64,000 nt of DNA from Terebella lapidaria (lineage: Eukaryota > Annelida > Polychaeta > Terebellida > Terebellidae), in contig OX424555.1 of the NCBI GenBank assembly GCA_949152475.1, positions 63,035,977 to 63,099,976 of the forward strand, given 5' to 3'. A program made the translations under genes and the position numbers. This document shows, piece after piece, positions 10,848 to 20,700 of this stretch (position 1 is the first letter of the stretch; each line of letters begins with the position of its first letter). The notes beneath the pieces were generated by a model that had not been told where the DNA came from, did no database searches, and saw only the letters and a program-made list of their open reading frames with translations.

Positions 10848-12011
10848 ATGGGTTGTTGGAGTGATAGCCACAGCGAAAACCAAGAGAAACTGATTCCTGA
10901 AATGTCAGAAGATGTCACTCTTCCAGAACTTCACGGATCGTATCAAAAGGAGGGAATGGACATGGATCAAACAAAGAGCCGGGATTCGACGTGCAACCGA
11001 GACATGGTCATAGGATACGGGATGACGCTGCTCGGGAACCTATTTACAATTATTTCACATGCTAGCGTTCAGGTTCTGGTGGAATCGGTGCCACATTGGC
11101 AACTGAACGCTTTGAGGATGTCTGCACAGCTTCTGATATCCACGGCGTACGTAAGCTGCACTAAATCCAGCGTTACCTTCCCGAGATCCCAAATATGCTA
11201 TGTCATATTGGTCGCAATAAGTCTCATGGTGTGCACGTTTGCGGCGTACGGAGCTGCATATTACATGCCACTGGGGAAGAGCACCGGACTGATGGTTTCT
11301 CTCGAACTCATACTGAACTTTTTCATCAGCAGTGTTCAGGACAGAAGGATGCGACTCCGGGACGTTATGGCATGCGTCATGTGTATCACAGGGATCGTTC
11401 TAGTCACACAACCGTCCTTGCTCTTCCATCATATCGGCCAGCCCCTGCTCAACGGCTCCAGTGGCTTCCAGTCCCCCTGCTATTTGAATGATGCCGACAC
11501 AAACCAGACATTTGACAAGGTTCTGGATTTGCGGGATTTGACAAGCGCCCAGAAGTCGACTTTCGGGTATATTCTCTGTGTCACAGAATCTCTCACGTGT
11601 GTACTCTTCATGCAACTGATGCTCAGGAAGTTCGCTTCACAAAACGTGTTTGTTTTGAACTTTTGGATGGCTTTGTTTGGCAGTGGGATTTCTTGGGTTG
11701 TGATGGGGATAACGGAGACACCGGTCATTCCCACCTTGCCCGTGTGTATCTGTTTCATGCTGGTACATGTTTTGACCAGCTCGGGCAGTTTTTGTTACAT
11801 GAAAGGAGCTCAGCTCTTGCTGCCCGTACATGGCTCACTAATATACACGCTGAGAATCCCAGGTGCGTTTATTGTTCAGTACACTTTTTTGTCCGGTATC
11901 TACCCTGGCCATGCCAATGTGGTAGAAATTACTGGCGCTATACTGATTTTCGCAGGCAATATCATTGTACCTACCTACAATATATGGATGTACTACCGAG
12001 GTGTTTATTGA
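10848..12011 (+). CDS. SLC35G/TMEM20-like transporter of the drug/metabolite (EamA) family
   Basis: 387 aa from the ATG at 10848 to TGA at 12009-12011. The frame is open a little further upstream, but that part crosses the acceptor at 10825, so 10848 is the chosen start. An N-terminal cytosolic segment of about 50 residues is followed by about ten hydrophobic helices in two EamA-like halves. Family-like signatures are the LNALRMSAQLLIS helix, the AAYYMPLGKSTGLMVSLELI segment and, in the second half, GSLIYTLRIPGAFIVQYTFL. SLC35G proteins are membrane carriers of unsettled substrate. The loop between the halves has two N-glycosylation sequons (NGSS, NQTF). The single coding exon fits this family, whose members often have few introns. 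A poly(A) signal follows 50 bp after the stop. Confidence 0.85.
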   Translation: MGCWSDSHSENQEKLIPEMSEDVTLPELHGSYQKEGMDMDQTKSRDSTCNRDMVIGYGMTLLGNLFTIISHASVQVLVESVPHWQLNALRMSAQLLISTAYVSCTKSSVTFPRSQICYVILVAISLMVCTFAAYGAAYYMPLGKSTGLMVSLELILNFFISSVQDRRMRLRDVMACVMCITGIVLVTQPSLLFHHIGQPLLNGSSGFQSPCYLNDADTNQTFDKVLDLRDLTSAQKSTFGYILCVTESLTCVLFMQLMLRKFASQNVFVLNFWMALFGSGISWVVMGITETPVIPTLPVCICFMLVHVLTSSGSFCYMKGAQLLLPVHGSLIYTLRIPGAFIVQYTFLSGIYPGHANVVEITGAILIFAGNIIVPTYNIWMYYRGVY

Positions 12012-12060
12012 AATACACCATCGTATTGAACCGATGTGTATTCATTTGCGTAAGTAAGTG

Positions 12061-12066
12061 AATAAA
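12061..12066 (+). promoter_or_regulatory. Poly(A) signal AATAAA of the DMT transporter gene
   Basis: A perfect AATAAA 50 bp after the stop codon. It implies a very short 3' UTR. Confidence 0.7.
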
Positions 12067-12603
12067 GCTCATTCGTAAAGCTCAACTAGCTAAACGTTCG
12101 TCTTTCGTTTTGTGATTAAAAAAATTTTACATACATGTACAAGAGGCAAATAGACGATAACAAATTATTGAAACGTGTACATGTGCACCATTCAATTTCA
12201 GCATTCATTTTTGTTTCTAGGGTGTCTGGTTGTGATACAAAACCCATCCAAAGTTCACTGGTATTTACCGTGCTTTTGTATACGTTTTAACACATGTAAC
12301 GGTACAGTATGTCGATCAATGTGAGTACTGGCTTAGATTCCCAAGTCAGCTCCAAAACTAGGACACCATTCTAAGCAGCTCCACACCATTGCATCTAAAG
12401 TAGGTCGCGTGCGATTACGTATCCGGCCCAGTAGACCATACACAATTTCTCACTTAGTGCCAATGTACATATATCTTGCGGAAGAGTGAAGTCCGTTATT
12501 CACGCATTTTATCTTATACAAGCACCACACGCCTCATACTTTCGCGAGGTTGACCGAATATATAGGAGGATAATCGGGAGCTTGGCACCGGAGTCACGTC
12601 ATC
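12067..12603. other. Intergenic region and presumed GPx promoter
   Basis: It separates the DMT transporter and GPx genes on the same strand. The only promoter-like motif seen is the TATA word near 12557. Confidence 0.4.
12557..12565 (+). promoter_or_regulatory. TATA-like box upstream of the GPx gene
   Basis: AATATATAG lies about 40 bp before the GPx start codon. If used, transcription would begin near 12590 and the 5' UTR would be only some 15 nt. This rests on position and motif alone. Confidence 0.35.
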
Positions 12604-15211
12604 ATGGGTCCACCCTGGATAGGGACCCTCCTAACTGTCATCGCCACCGTCTGGGCTACTACCGAGGGCGCTTCAGGAATCAGAGCCAACAAGGTCTTCT
12701 GCTACCACTCGTTCCTGAGCGAGGACAGCATCTACGACCATGAACTGAAGGACGTGAACGGAACGGAGCCACTCGACTGGGACCAGTACAAGGTAGAGTT
12801 GTTGTAGGACGGACACTGGGACCAATACAATATAGACATGCTGTAGACCGTACACTCCACGAGACCAGTACAAGATTGGCCTGTTGTAGACCGTACACTA
12901 GACTGGGTCCAGTACAAGGTAGAGTTGTTGTAGGACGGACACTGGGACCAATACAATGTAGACATGCTGTAGACCGTACACTCCACGAGACCAGTACAAG
13001 ATTGACCTGCTGTAGACCGTACACTCGACGGGGACCAGTACAAGATCATGCCTGCTGTAGACCGTACGTTCGTTTGCTTGCTGTATAATGTACACTCGTC
13101 TGTGGTCAGTATAAGGTATGCCTGCTGTAGACCGTACACTCGACTGGATCCAGTACAAGGTAGGCTTGCTATAGGACGTACATTCGTCTGGGACCGGCAC
13201 AAGGTAGAGTTGTTGTCCAACGTACACTGGGACACTAGGGCCAGTCCAAAATAGGCTTGCTATAGGACGTACATTCCACTGGGACCGGCACAAGGTAGAG
13301 TTGTTGTCCAACGTACACTGGGACACTAGGGCCAGTCCAAGGTAGGCTTGCTGTGGGACGTACATTCCACTGGGACCGGCACAAGGTAGAGTTGTTGTCC
13401 AACGTACACTGGGACACTAGGGCCAGTCCAAGGTAGGCTTGCTGTGGGACGTACATTCATTTGAGACCAGTGCAAGGTAGAGTTCTTGTAGGACGTACAC
13501 TCGTCTGGTACCAGTACAAGGTAGGTTTGTTTGTATGACATACATTTTTTGTATGATGTATACTCGACTTCACTCGATCGCTACGTGTATTACTTTAAAG
13601 TTGGAATCAATTTTAAAATCAGCCAAATTTAGCATTCTTGTTTGTCACGCCAACTTGAAAGTACATCTCGAGATAGTCGGGAAGATATAGGAAATATGTA
13701 CAATTCGACAATAGATACTCAGAAAATTGCCGTTAATCGTGCATGAAAGTGGATAGAGAATGATCGGCCTGCTACACTGCCGGTTACCACAGTATCTACA
13801 CAAATACCAGTGACGTCAATACACTGTGTGTAGAACTCGCCCACAAGGCGGGCCGCTTTGAGGGAAAAATGATGCGAGATTGACTGGCCCGAGTTTGAAT
13901 ATTGATTTGGCAACTCATTCAGGCACGTAATATACATTTTCAGACCCAAATTTGTACGATTTCTCATTCTATAGACAAAATGAAGCTATCGCAGAATGAA
14001 TAAATTTTGTCAAAAATTAAATTTTGTCAAAAATTAAATTTTGTCAAAAATTAAATTTTATAACTCCATATCTGGGAATACCGGTATATAATCAAGTGAT
14101 CTGCATATTGTGTTTCTTCACAGGGTAACGTGGTTCTGGTTGTGAACGTGGCGTCGTTCTGAGGCTCGACCGGCCAGTACCTGCCCCTGAATGCACTACA
14201 GTCATCATACCGCGAGTTCAAGGTTCTCGGCGTGCCCTGTAACCAATTCGGCCTTGTACGTACAATTGTATTGAATTATTCCTAGAAAGCAAGAAATCTT
14301 TGAACTGATATATTGTTAACGAGTTCAACGTCGTTGTGGGTTTTGTGGGATTACCAATTGTCGGCAAAAAAACAAAAACAAATCATATTTCTTCACGTTT
14401 TTGTCCAAGCGTTATATCCCTGGATGATTTACAATGTATATGTGCCGGTGTACTTGATATTTGGTACGGTGATCCCCAAAGGGGCCGTAATTACTGTTAA
14501 CACGTTGTGACCCCATCGTAAAAACATTGATAAAATCTATTCTAGTTTACCTCGCCCTGTTCTTGAGCCAAGCTGCAGGATTAAGATAATTATGTGTACC
14601 GTAATTGTGTTATATCTATACTCGATAACGTGTGCTGTATATATGTAAATAATTATTCTAGCCGATAATTGCTGCGAAATGTGGCCTCGCTAATTCCGGT
14701 TGAGTTCGTTTCATCTTCGCCGTATTATCGCCGGCACATTCATTTTATTTCCGTGTTATTTTGGCAGCAAGAGCCTGGCGCCAATGGCACGGAGATCTTG
14801 AACAGCCTGAAATATGTCAGACCTGGGGACGGGTTTGAACCAAACTTCGAACTCAGCGAGAAGATTGAAGTCAATGGACCCAACGAACACCCCATCTACA
14901 CCTATCTAAAGGTCTAGTCATGTGCGGGTCGTCATCATTATCATCCGCATTATCTCCATCCTTATCATTATTATTATAAGCAATTTTTTCATTATTACCT
15001 CATTCAGTCGGCGTGTCCCCCAGCGCTCAGTGCTTTCGCCGACAAAGACCTCCTGTTCTACGACGGCTTTAAGTCCAGTGACATCCGCTGGAATTTCGAG
15101 AAGTTCTTGGTTGACCGTCGCGGCAAACCGGTGATGCATTACTCCGGGACGTACAACCCGGAGGACATGCGGGACGATGTCGAGCACCTGCTGAAGGCGA
15201 GGACCACGTGA
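12604..15211 (+). CDS. GPX3: Secreted GPx3-like glutathione peroxidase, selenoprotein
   Basis: Four coding exons, all joined in phase 0 at GT-AG sites: 12604-12792, 14124-14255, 14768-14911 and 15008-15211, giving 222 aa. A hydrophobic signal peptide (about residues 1-22) suggests secretion. The active site reads VNVASF-Sec-GSTGQY, with Sec at residue 76 encoded by TGA at 14160-14162. The catalytic partners are present: Gln104 in PCNQFG, and Trp183 and Asn184 in IRWNFEKF. It should reduce hydroperoxides using thiols, outside the cell. The length and the [10 protein letters not shown] and tetramer-loop region match GPx3, usually about 226 aa. A SECIS candidate lies in the 3' UTR. The final TGA at 15209-15211 may be a second Sec codon (see the next entries). 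Intron 1 is filled with a minisatellite and repeat E. Confidence 0.93.
12776..13560. repeat. Minisatellite in GPx intron 1 that includes the exon 1 splice donor
   Basis: Degenerate units of about 45-60 bp, each of the form ACTGGGACCAGTACAAGGTA, then GAGTTGTTGTAGGACGTACA. The first unit is the end of exon 1 itself (codons for Asp-Trp-Asp-Gln-Tyr-Lys) plus the GTAGAG donor. About ten later units keep an AAGGTA(G/T) donor-like word (for example near 12921, 13158, 13291, 13382, 13517). In the 13230-13460 part, pairs of units form a cleaner repeat of about 90 bp. Confidence 0.85.
13595..14012. repeat. Dispersed repeat E, copy 2
   Basis: The partner of 9885-10290, inserted in GPx intron 1 just after the minisatellite. 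It ends in about three tandem copies of AAATTTTGTCAAAAATT (to about 14060), absent from copy 1. Confidence 0.75.
14160..14162 (+). other. In-frame TGA read as selenocysteine (GPx active site)
   Basis: This is codon 13 of exon 2. It sits at the catalytic position of the family motif NVAS(Y/F)-U-G, where other GPx proteins have Sec or Cys. Both flanks remain homologous to GPx, so it is not a premature stop. Confidence 0.93.
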
Positions 15212-15325
15212 AGCTCGTGTGGCTGGCCGAGTGGTCGCCCAGGCGGAGGCCGCGGCAGGCGGGGGAGGTCCGACAGCAAGCGCAAGAGGAAACAGCGGAG
15301 ACAGGGAAAGAGGAAACTGAACTAA
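15212..15325 (+). other. Open extension after the GPx stop: possible second-Sec basic tail
   Basis: The frame continues for 37 codons after TGA (15209-15211) to TAA (15323-15325). If the TGA is read as Sec, the junction is Thr-Thr-Sec-Ser-Ser-Cys-Gly, a UxxC arrangement, followed by a Gly/Arg stretch and a run with motif KRKRKQRRQGKRK; 15 of the 37 residues are Lys or Arg. Ending with a basic KRK-type tail is also seen in mammalian GPx3. The usual reading is plain termination at 15209. A sibling frame (starting Asp-His-Val-Lys near 15202) is also open across this stretch, so GC-rich composition could explain both. Confidence 0.4.
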
Positions 15326-15540
15326 AAATGTGTTAGATCTTGAGTGGTTCAAATTTGTAGAACGGTTAGTATGTTGTTGTTTATGATTACTCATTTGTAA
15401 ATGTATGTACTTTCTAAGGCTGTCAAATATATACAGTAGTAATCGCAAGTTGGTGCCACGTAGGATATCAATTATCCCGACACGATGATGCTCATTTCGT
15501 GTTATCTTGACACGCTTGGAAGCAAACCCTGCCACACGTT

Positions 15541-15592
15541 TTATGACAAGATTCTCGGAAACCACAAACCCAGTGGCGAGTTGTCTTCGATT
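15541..15592 (+). promoter_or_regulatory. SECIS element candidate (form 2) in the GPx 3' UTR
   Basis: The core has ATGA at 15543-15546 and its partner GA at 15589-15590, the sheared G-A quartet of eukaryotic SECIS elements. The stem is AAGA/TCTT, a small U-rich internal loop, then CTCG/CGAG. The AAA motif (15559-15561) begins 12 nt after ATGA, the spacing expected. A mini-stem CCAC/GTGG above it makes this a form 2 SECIS. It lies 330 nt past the UGA stop and before the poly(A) signal. A SECIS is required to recode the UGA at 14160. Confidence 0.8.
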
Positions 15593-15745
15593 GTTGATCA
15601 ACTCGGTGCAGTTTTTGTGCATTCGCTGCATCGAGTACATCACACTTCGTGGTCGCACGGTTTGTTTTCGAATGGGTAGGGATGCCACAACACGAGTTTA
15701 CTGCAAATTTTATGCTTTTCAAAACTGATGTATTGGCTTAAACCG

Positions 15746-15751
15746 AATAAA
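15746..15751 (+). promoter_or_regulatory. Poly(A) signal AATAAA of the GPx gene
   Basis: The first AATAAA after the SECIS candidate, 535 nt past the stop codon. It keeps the SECIS inside the mature 3' UTR. Confidence 0.6.
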
Positions 15752-15807
15752 TTACAAAGTATAACGTCGAACTTCATCGAAGTCAATCGTGTTATTCACT
15801 AGACGTC

Positions 15808-16850
15808 AAGGCATTTTAGATGCCTTGAAGGCATTTCGATGTAAAACATATTTTGAAATAAGCTGAATATTAGATACAAACATAAAATCATCCTCACCAC
15901 CCCTAAGACATATCTGTAAAGACAAAGATTCTAAAAATAATTCGCTCTACGATGATTCGTTTCTGAGATATCAACGAAAATGAAGAATGCTGACTCAGCA
16001 AAAAAAAAATTCAGGTCAAGGTCAAAGTTCATCCCAAATAATATATCAACATTATATTACACAAAAATTTCATATGAATCTGTTTTCATATAGGGCCACG
16101 AGTCTGAAATTGTACGTCAGTTTCGCTCTACATTGCACGGTTTTTGAGATATCGACAAAAATTATCAAAAAAACTCAGCAAAAACAATTCAGATCAAGGT
16201 CAAATCTCATCCCAAATAACCCTAACATATATGTTTGACTGGGGCCACGAGTCTGAAAATAATGTCCGTTTCGCTCTACACTGCACCACTTCCGAGATAT
16301 TTACAAAATTGAAAAACGCCTACTCGGCAAAGAAAAAAAATCCAGGTCGAGGTCTGTATTTATCCTAAATACCACTAATATCGACGAGTCCGAAAATAAT
16401 GTCCGTTTCGCTTTATGGTGCACCATTTCTGAAATATCGACGGAATTAAAAAACGCCGACTCAGCAAAAAAAAATCAGCTCAAGATCAAATGATCGCACC
16501 ATTTCCGAGATATATGCAGGAAACCTCCAGGATGACTCAGCGAAAAATCTTTCAAGCTCTAGGTCAGAGGCCGTTTGAGGGATCAATCTCAAAATCGATA
16601 GGGTTCTTTCCTAAATAAGATATATATGGTCCTCCATGCAAGGTTTTGCAGCCATTGCAGCTTGAATAGTTTTGGAGTTATCGCGCGGAAACAAAGTCCA
16701 AAAATCGACATGGATTTCATCCTCACGGACCTTGGATCGGGCTCAAAACATATGTAGCACATCTACATAATTTGTCTGAGCATATTATGAGCAGTGGTGA
16801 AAATTTCAAGACGGTCCATTCAGGCATTCTTGAGTTATCGCGCGATTCAA
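15808..16850. mobile_element. Array-bearing element, family C copy 2
   Basis: A shorter and more diverged relative of 7611-9884. It starts with a small hairpin (15808-15826, AAGGCAT against ATGCCTT) and GAAGGCATTTCGATGT, has about four or five degenerate array units to 16505, and then the same tail (16507-16850, from GCAGGAAACCTCCAGGATGA to TGAGTTATCGCGCG). One unit is disrupted by a 39-bp copy of sequence found at 17234. Confidence 0.65.
16043..16081. repeat. 39-bp exact duplicate of 17234-17272, copy inside array unit
   Basis: ATATCAACATTATATTACAC and the 19 bases that follow are identical at both sites. Here it interrupts an array unit between the ATCCCAAATA and GGGCCACGAG words. Confidence 0.85.
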
Positions 16851-17766
16851 TTGTTGATTCAAAATATGCAACATATATGATGAGTATGTAAACATGTACA
16901 CATACTTGCAACAATTTATCAAACAAAAATATACTGTTCTAGTTAAATGTTATGAGAATGTATTGAATACGTGTAAACCTTTAATACGTGTAAAAATGAT
17001 CAAAAAGGCGTATTCATTTCAAATAGGATTCATTAGAAATTCCCATCAATAGCTGTTCGCTCCCGGAATAGTTACCATTTACATCATCAAAATGTGTCAT
17101 TTTTCTGTTCAATTATTTAGTTATTGTTGTTAGCTTTTCGGGTGGAAAATCTTCGTTTGATGCCATTGATATTATCAAATGGTAGCTGCTTACAATGATA
17201 ATATTTCACCTTTATTTACATGTGGACACATACATATCAACATTATATTACACAAAAATTTCATATGAATCTATTTACAAATACACACAGATTGATGCAT
17301 ATGTTATAGTTTCGCGATATACTAGTAGTCTAGTGTACGAGCAACCAAGAATCCCACAGTATAAATATTTTCCACTGGTTTTGAGATATTATTCGTCATA
17401 TTTGGGTGTATGTGATGTCAATGTAAATATAATGTCAATTAAATACAAATTCTACACAAATGAACATTTTTTGTAGTTCATAATACAAAATGACAGCTAC
17501 TGGCAATGTTTCTTTAACAAACACGCATGACATAATAATACACCAACATACAATGTAGCCTATATTGAGTAAACAATCAACAGACACGAACAGATATTTC
17601 ATTTTATCCCGTAACCGTTATGATAAATCACTGTGAACGGCGCTGAGAGAGCAAAATATTGGGGTTTTTAAAAAAAAAAAAAAACAATTCAGTCAAGATA
17701 TCAAATCGAGTTTTCGAACCAAAAAAAAACCGAAACACTGACAATCTTGAAAAAAAGTGCTGCAGA
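16851..17766. other. Spacer between the convergent GPx and SLC6 genes
   Basis: AT-rich. It probably holds the SLC6 3' UTR (minus strand); TTTATT at about 17212 would be an AATAAA on that strand. Poly(A) runs lie near 17670 and 17720. Confidence 0.4.
17234..17272. repeat. 39-bp exact duplicate, second site
   Basis: The likely source of the segment at 16043-16081, 1.2 kb away in direct orientation. Confidence 0.85.
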
Positions 17767-20700
17767 TTATAGTGCGCTGCTGAATGCGACGTTGTTGTAC
17801 GCGTGTGGGCCGCCGTTCTCCCCTGGCACGTTATCCTCCGGGGTGTAGTCCGCAGCCCGGTCCGGGCGACTGGAACCAGAGGCCTGGTGTGACGGACCCC
17901 AGTCAGCGTTCGGTCTACACAGCTTTGGCAGCTGGGGTAAGGAGGATTGAAAGCAAAAGCAATTGTTTTCTGTTCGGAGATCGTTAAATTAAATCGACTG
18001 TTATGATCTCGGTGTTGTCATTGCACGTTTAGAGAAACAATTTCATAAAAAGTAGTTTGCAATTTACAAAATGTTTCTATTTCAGTAATTTGGGTATGCA
18101 TACCTTGCAGCCGAGAAGTTGACAGGTGGTGACGACAGCGAAGAGAAGTAGGCTGGCCACTGGGAACAGTGCGATCATCCAGCCAATAGCCTGGGCCCAG
18201 GCGGGCAGCTGATAAGGACCGAACGACAGCGGTTCGAAGTCAATCGCTGAGAATACCAGGATCGCCTTTCGAGGAAAGGAAAGAATAATGTTGTACTGCA
18301 TTAAATGTCTAGTGCATTAACATGGTGCGAGAGATACTATGACAGTATCATATGTATTATGTGGTGGTAAAACCGTAAAAGGACATTATGTAATAGAGAA
18401 AGTACGAGTAACTGTCCATTCGTAGATCTGAAAGGCCGAGGCCCGAAGGGCCGAGGCTTTTCAGATCTACGAATGGACAGTTTACGAGTGCTTTCTCTGA
18501 CTTAAAATACACCCCCAGACTGTCCATTCTTAGACTCAATAAGAATGGACTACATTCTTTTATTTCTGTCCATTCCTGAAAAAGAATGGAGCGAACAAAC
18601 AATAGTGTGACGTCACAGGTGTATTTTAATACCTGTTGCATTAAGAAGCTAACTTACAATGAGCAGAGCTGGTGTGATCAGGTACCACGCCGCCAGCCAG
18701 TGAACACCGATGTCAAAGCCTACCATCTCATTCGCGTGTGCCCGTACTTTCTTTGCTCCTGTCACAGTCATATGATTATATTTATAAAATCACATTCCGG
18801 TGCACAAAGTGAAAATAAACTTAGACTGAATACCGAGTATACATGTACGTGAAAATAATTATTACATACACGAATTCTCAGGACCATTCACAAGTCGCGG
18901 GCATATCAAATCAGTTTTTATCTGGTGTGGGTAAGGTTCATAATATATTACATGTATTATGTTATTTACCATAAATCCAAGCGAAGACGATTGTTTCCAC
19001 CAGTCCTAGGATTATAAGAGCCCATCCTGTCGCGTAGTAGGCGATCACGTTCAACCAATACACACCAGCCTGTAGTCAAACAATAAATCTCCAATCCAGG
19101 AGCTCCATGCTAAACTGATACCATGTCTGGGTGTCAAACGGCAATTTTCTACCAAATTTAGACTTCTACCGCGAAAATTGAAAAAGTTGGCAATCTACCC
19201 CAATGCTAAATTTAGCCGTCTCACTTAAGTTCGCAGTCCGCACACAATTTTGTGCATTTGCCCGATTTTGTAGCGGTGCAATCTTTTAAAATCAACATCT
19301 TTCTGTTGAAAGCACCTCAACGTGTCTTCTGGTCCAAAATTATTATAATACTTCGGACCCCGATAGGTGTAAACAGATCCTTGATCCATATTCAATACAT
19401 CCTTGAATATGCTCAGATTCTCGAGATCATGCGTTTCGGGCTGTAATTTAACATTGGGGTAGATTGCCAACTTCTCCAATTTTTGCAATAGAAGTCTGCC
19501 ATTCAGTAGAAAATTGCCGTGTGACCCCCATGTGAAGTTTGCCAAGTTGAAGAACGATACCATTTAGCATCGCAAAATATTGTCAAAAATATCGCCAAAA
19601 TAAGAATAAAATTAGGCCAAGGGCCAAAGAGAGGTTTCCGGACAATATATGTTGAATATTGTAGATATTAGCCAGGTAACTGGTTGAATCCAAGGTCAAG
19701 AGAATATTCAGGATATATAATATTAAGCATATATCATGTCCACAGTTGATTGCTAAGCTGTAAATTCAATAATCAGAGAGATATTAGCAATTTTGTGCTG
19801 TGGCCTTGAAAATGAAGGCAAAGGTCAAATTCAAGGTCATAAGAATATTTGGCGTATAACATTTCCCATATGTCCTTCATTGATTCCAACACTATGAATC
19901 AATAAGTAAGATACTAGCCATTTTGTCCTGTCACCGTGAAAATCAGGAAAATAAGGTTATTGGTCAAGTCGAGGTCACCAGAATATTCAGCATAATATCA
20001 TTTGGAGTTTGACCACAATTGATTCCTGAGCTGTAAAGTTGATAATAAATGAGATATTAGCCATTTGTGATCTGACCTTGAAAATGAGGTTAAAGGTCAA
20101 ATTCAAGGTCACCAAAATAATCAGAATATATCATTCCCTATATGTTGACTATCGAATCCTAAGCTGTAAAGTCGATAAGCGAGATATTAGCCATTATGTG
20201 CTCTGACCTTGAGAATAAGTTCAAGGTCAAATTCAATGTCATCAAAATAATCAGTGTATTTCATTTTCTATATGTCCACAATTGTTTCCGAAGCCGTAAA
20301 TCAATAGAGGAGCGAGATATTAGCCATTTGGTCCTTTGACCTTGAAAATGAGATCAAAGGTCGAATTCAAAGTCATGGCAATATTCAACATATCATTTTC
20401 TATATGTTTACAATTGATTCCTAACCTGTAAAATCGATAATAAGGGAGATATTAGTCATTTTGTCCTTTGACCTTGAAAATTAGGTCAAAGGTCAATGGT
20501 CAAATTGAAGGTCATATATAATTTCCTATAAGTTCATAATTGATTCCTAAGCTGTAAAGCCGATCAGAAGTGAAATATTAGCCATTTTGTCATGTGACCT
20601 TGAAAATTAGGTCAAAGGTCAAATGCAAGGTCATGACAATATTCAGAATATAACATTTCCTATATGTTCGCAATTGATTCCTAAGCTCTAAAGTCGATAA

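Noticed and set aside
12673-13541. Many overlapping 65-167 codon frames in GPx intron 1
   Set aside because: They are minisatellite translations on both strands, inside an intron bounded by exons with correct phase.
14918-15688. 256-codon minus-strand open frame over GPx exon 4 and 3' UTR
   Set aside because: It lies antisense to a well-supported GPx exon and its SECIS. Its residues show low-complexity Pro/Ala and Ile/Met runs that come from the GC-rich exon and an intronic microsatellite.
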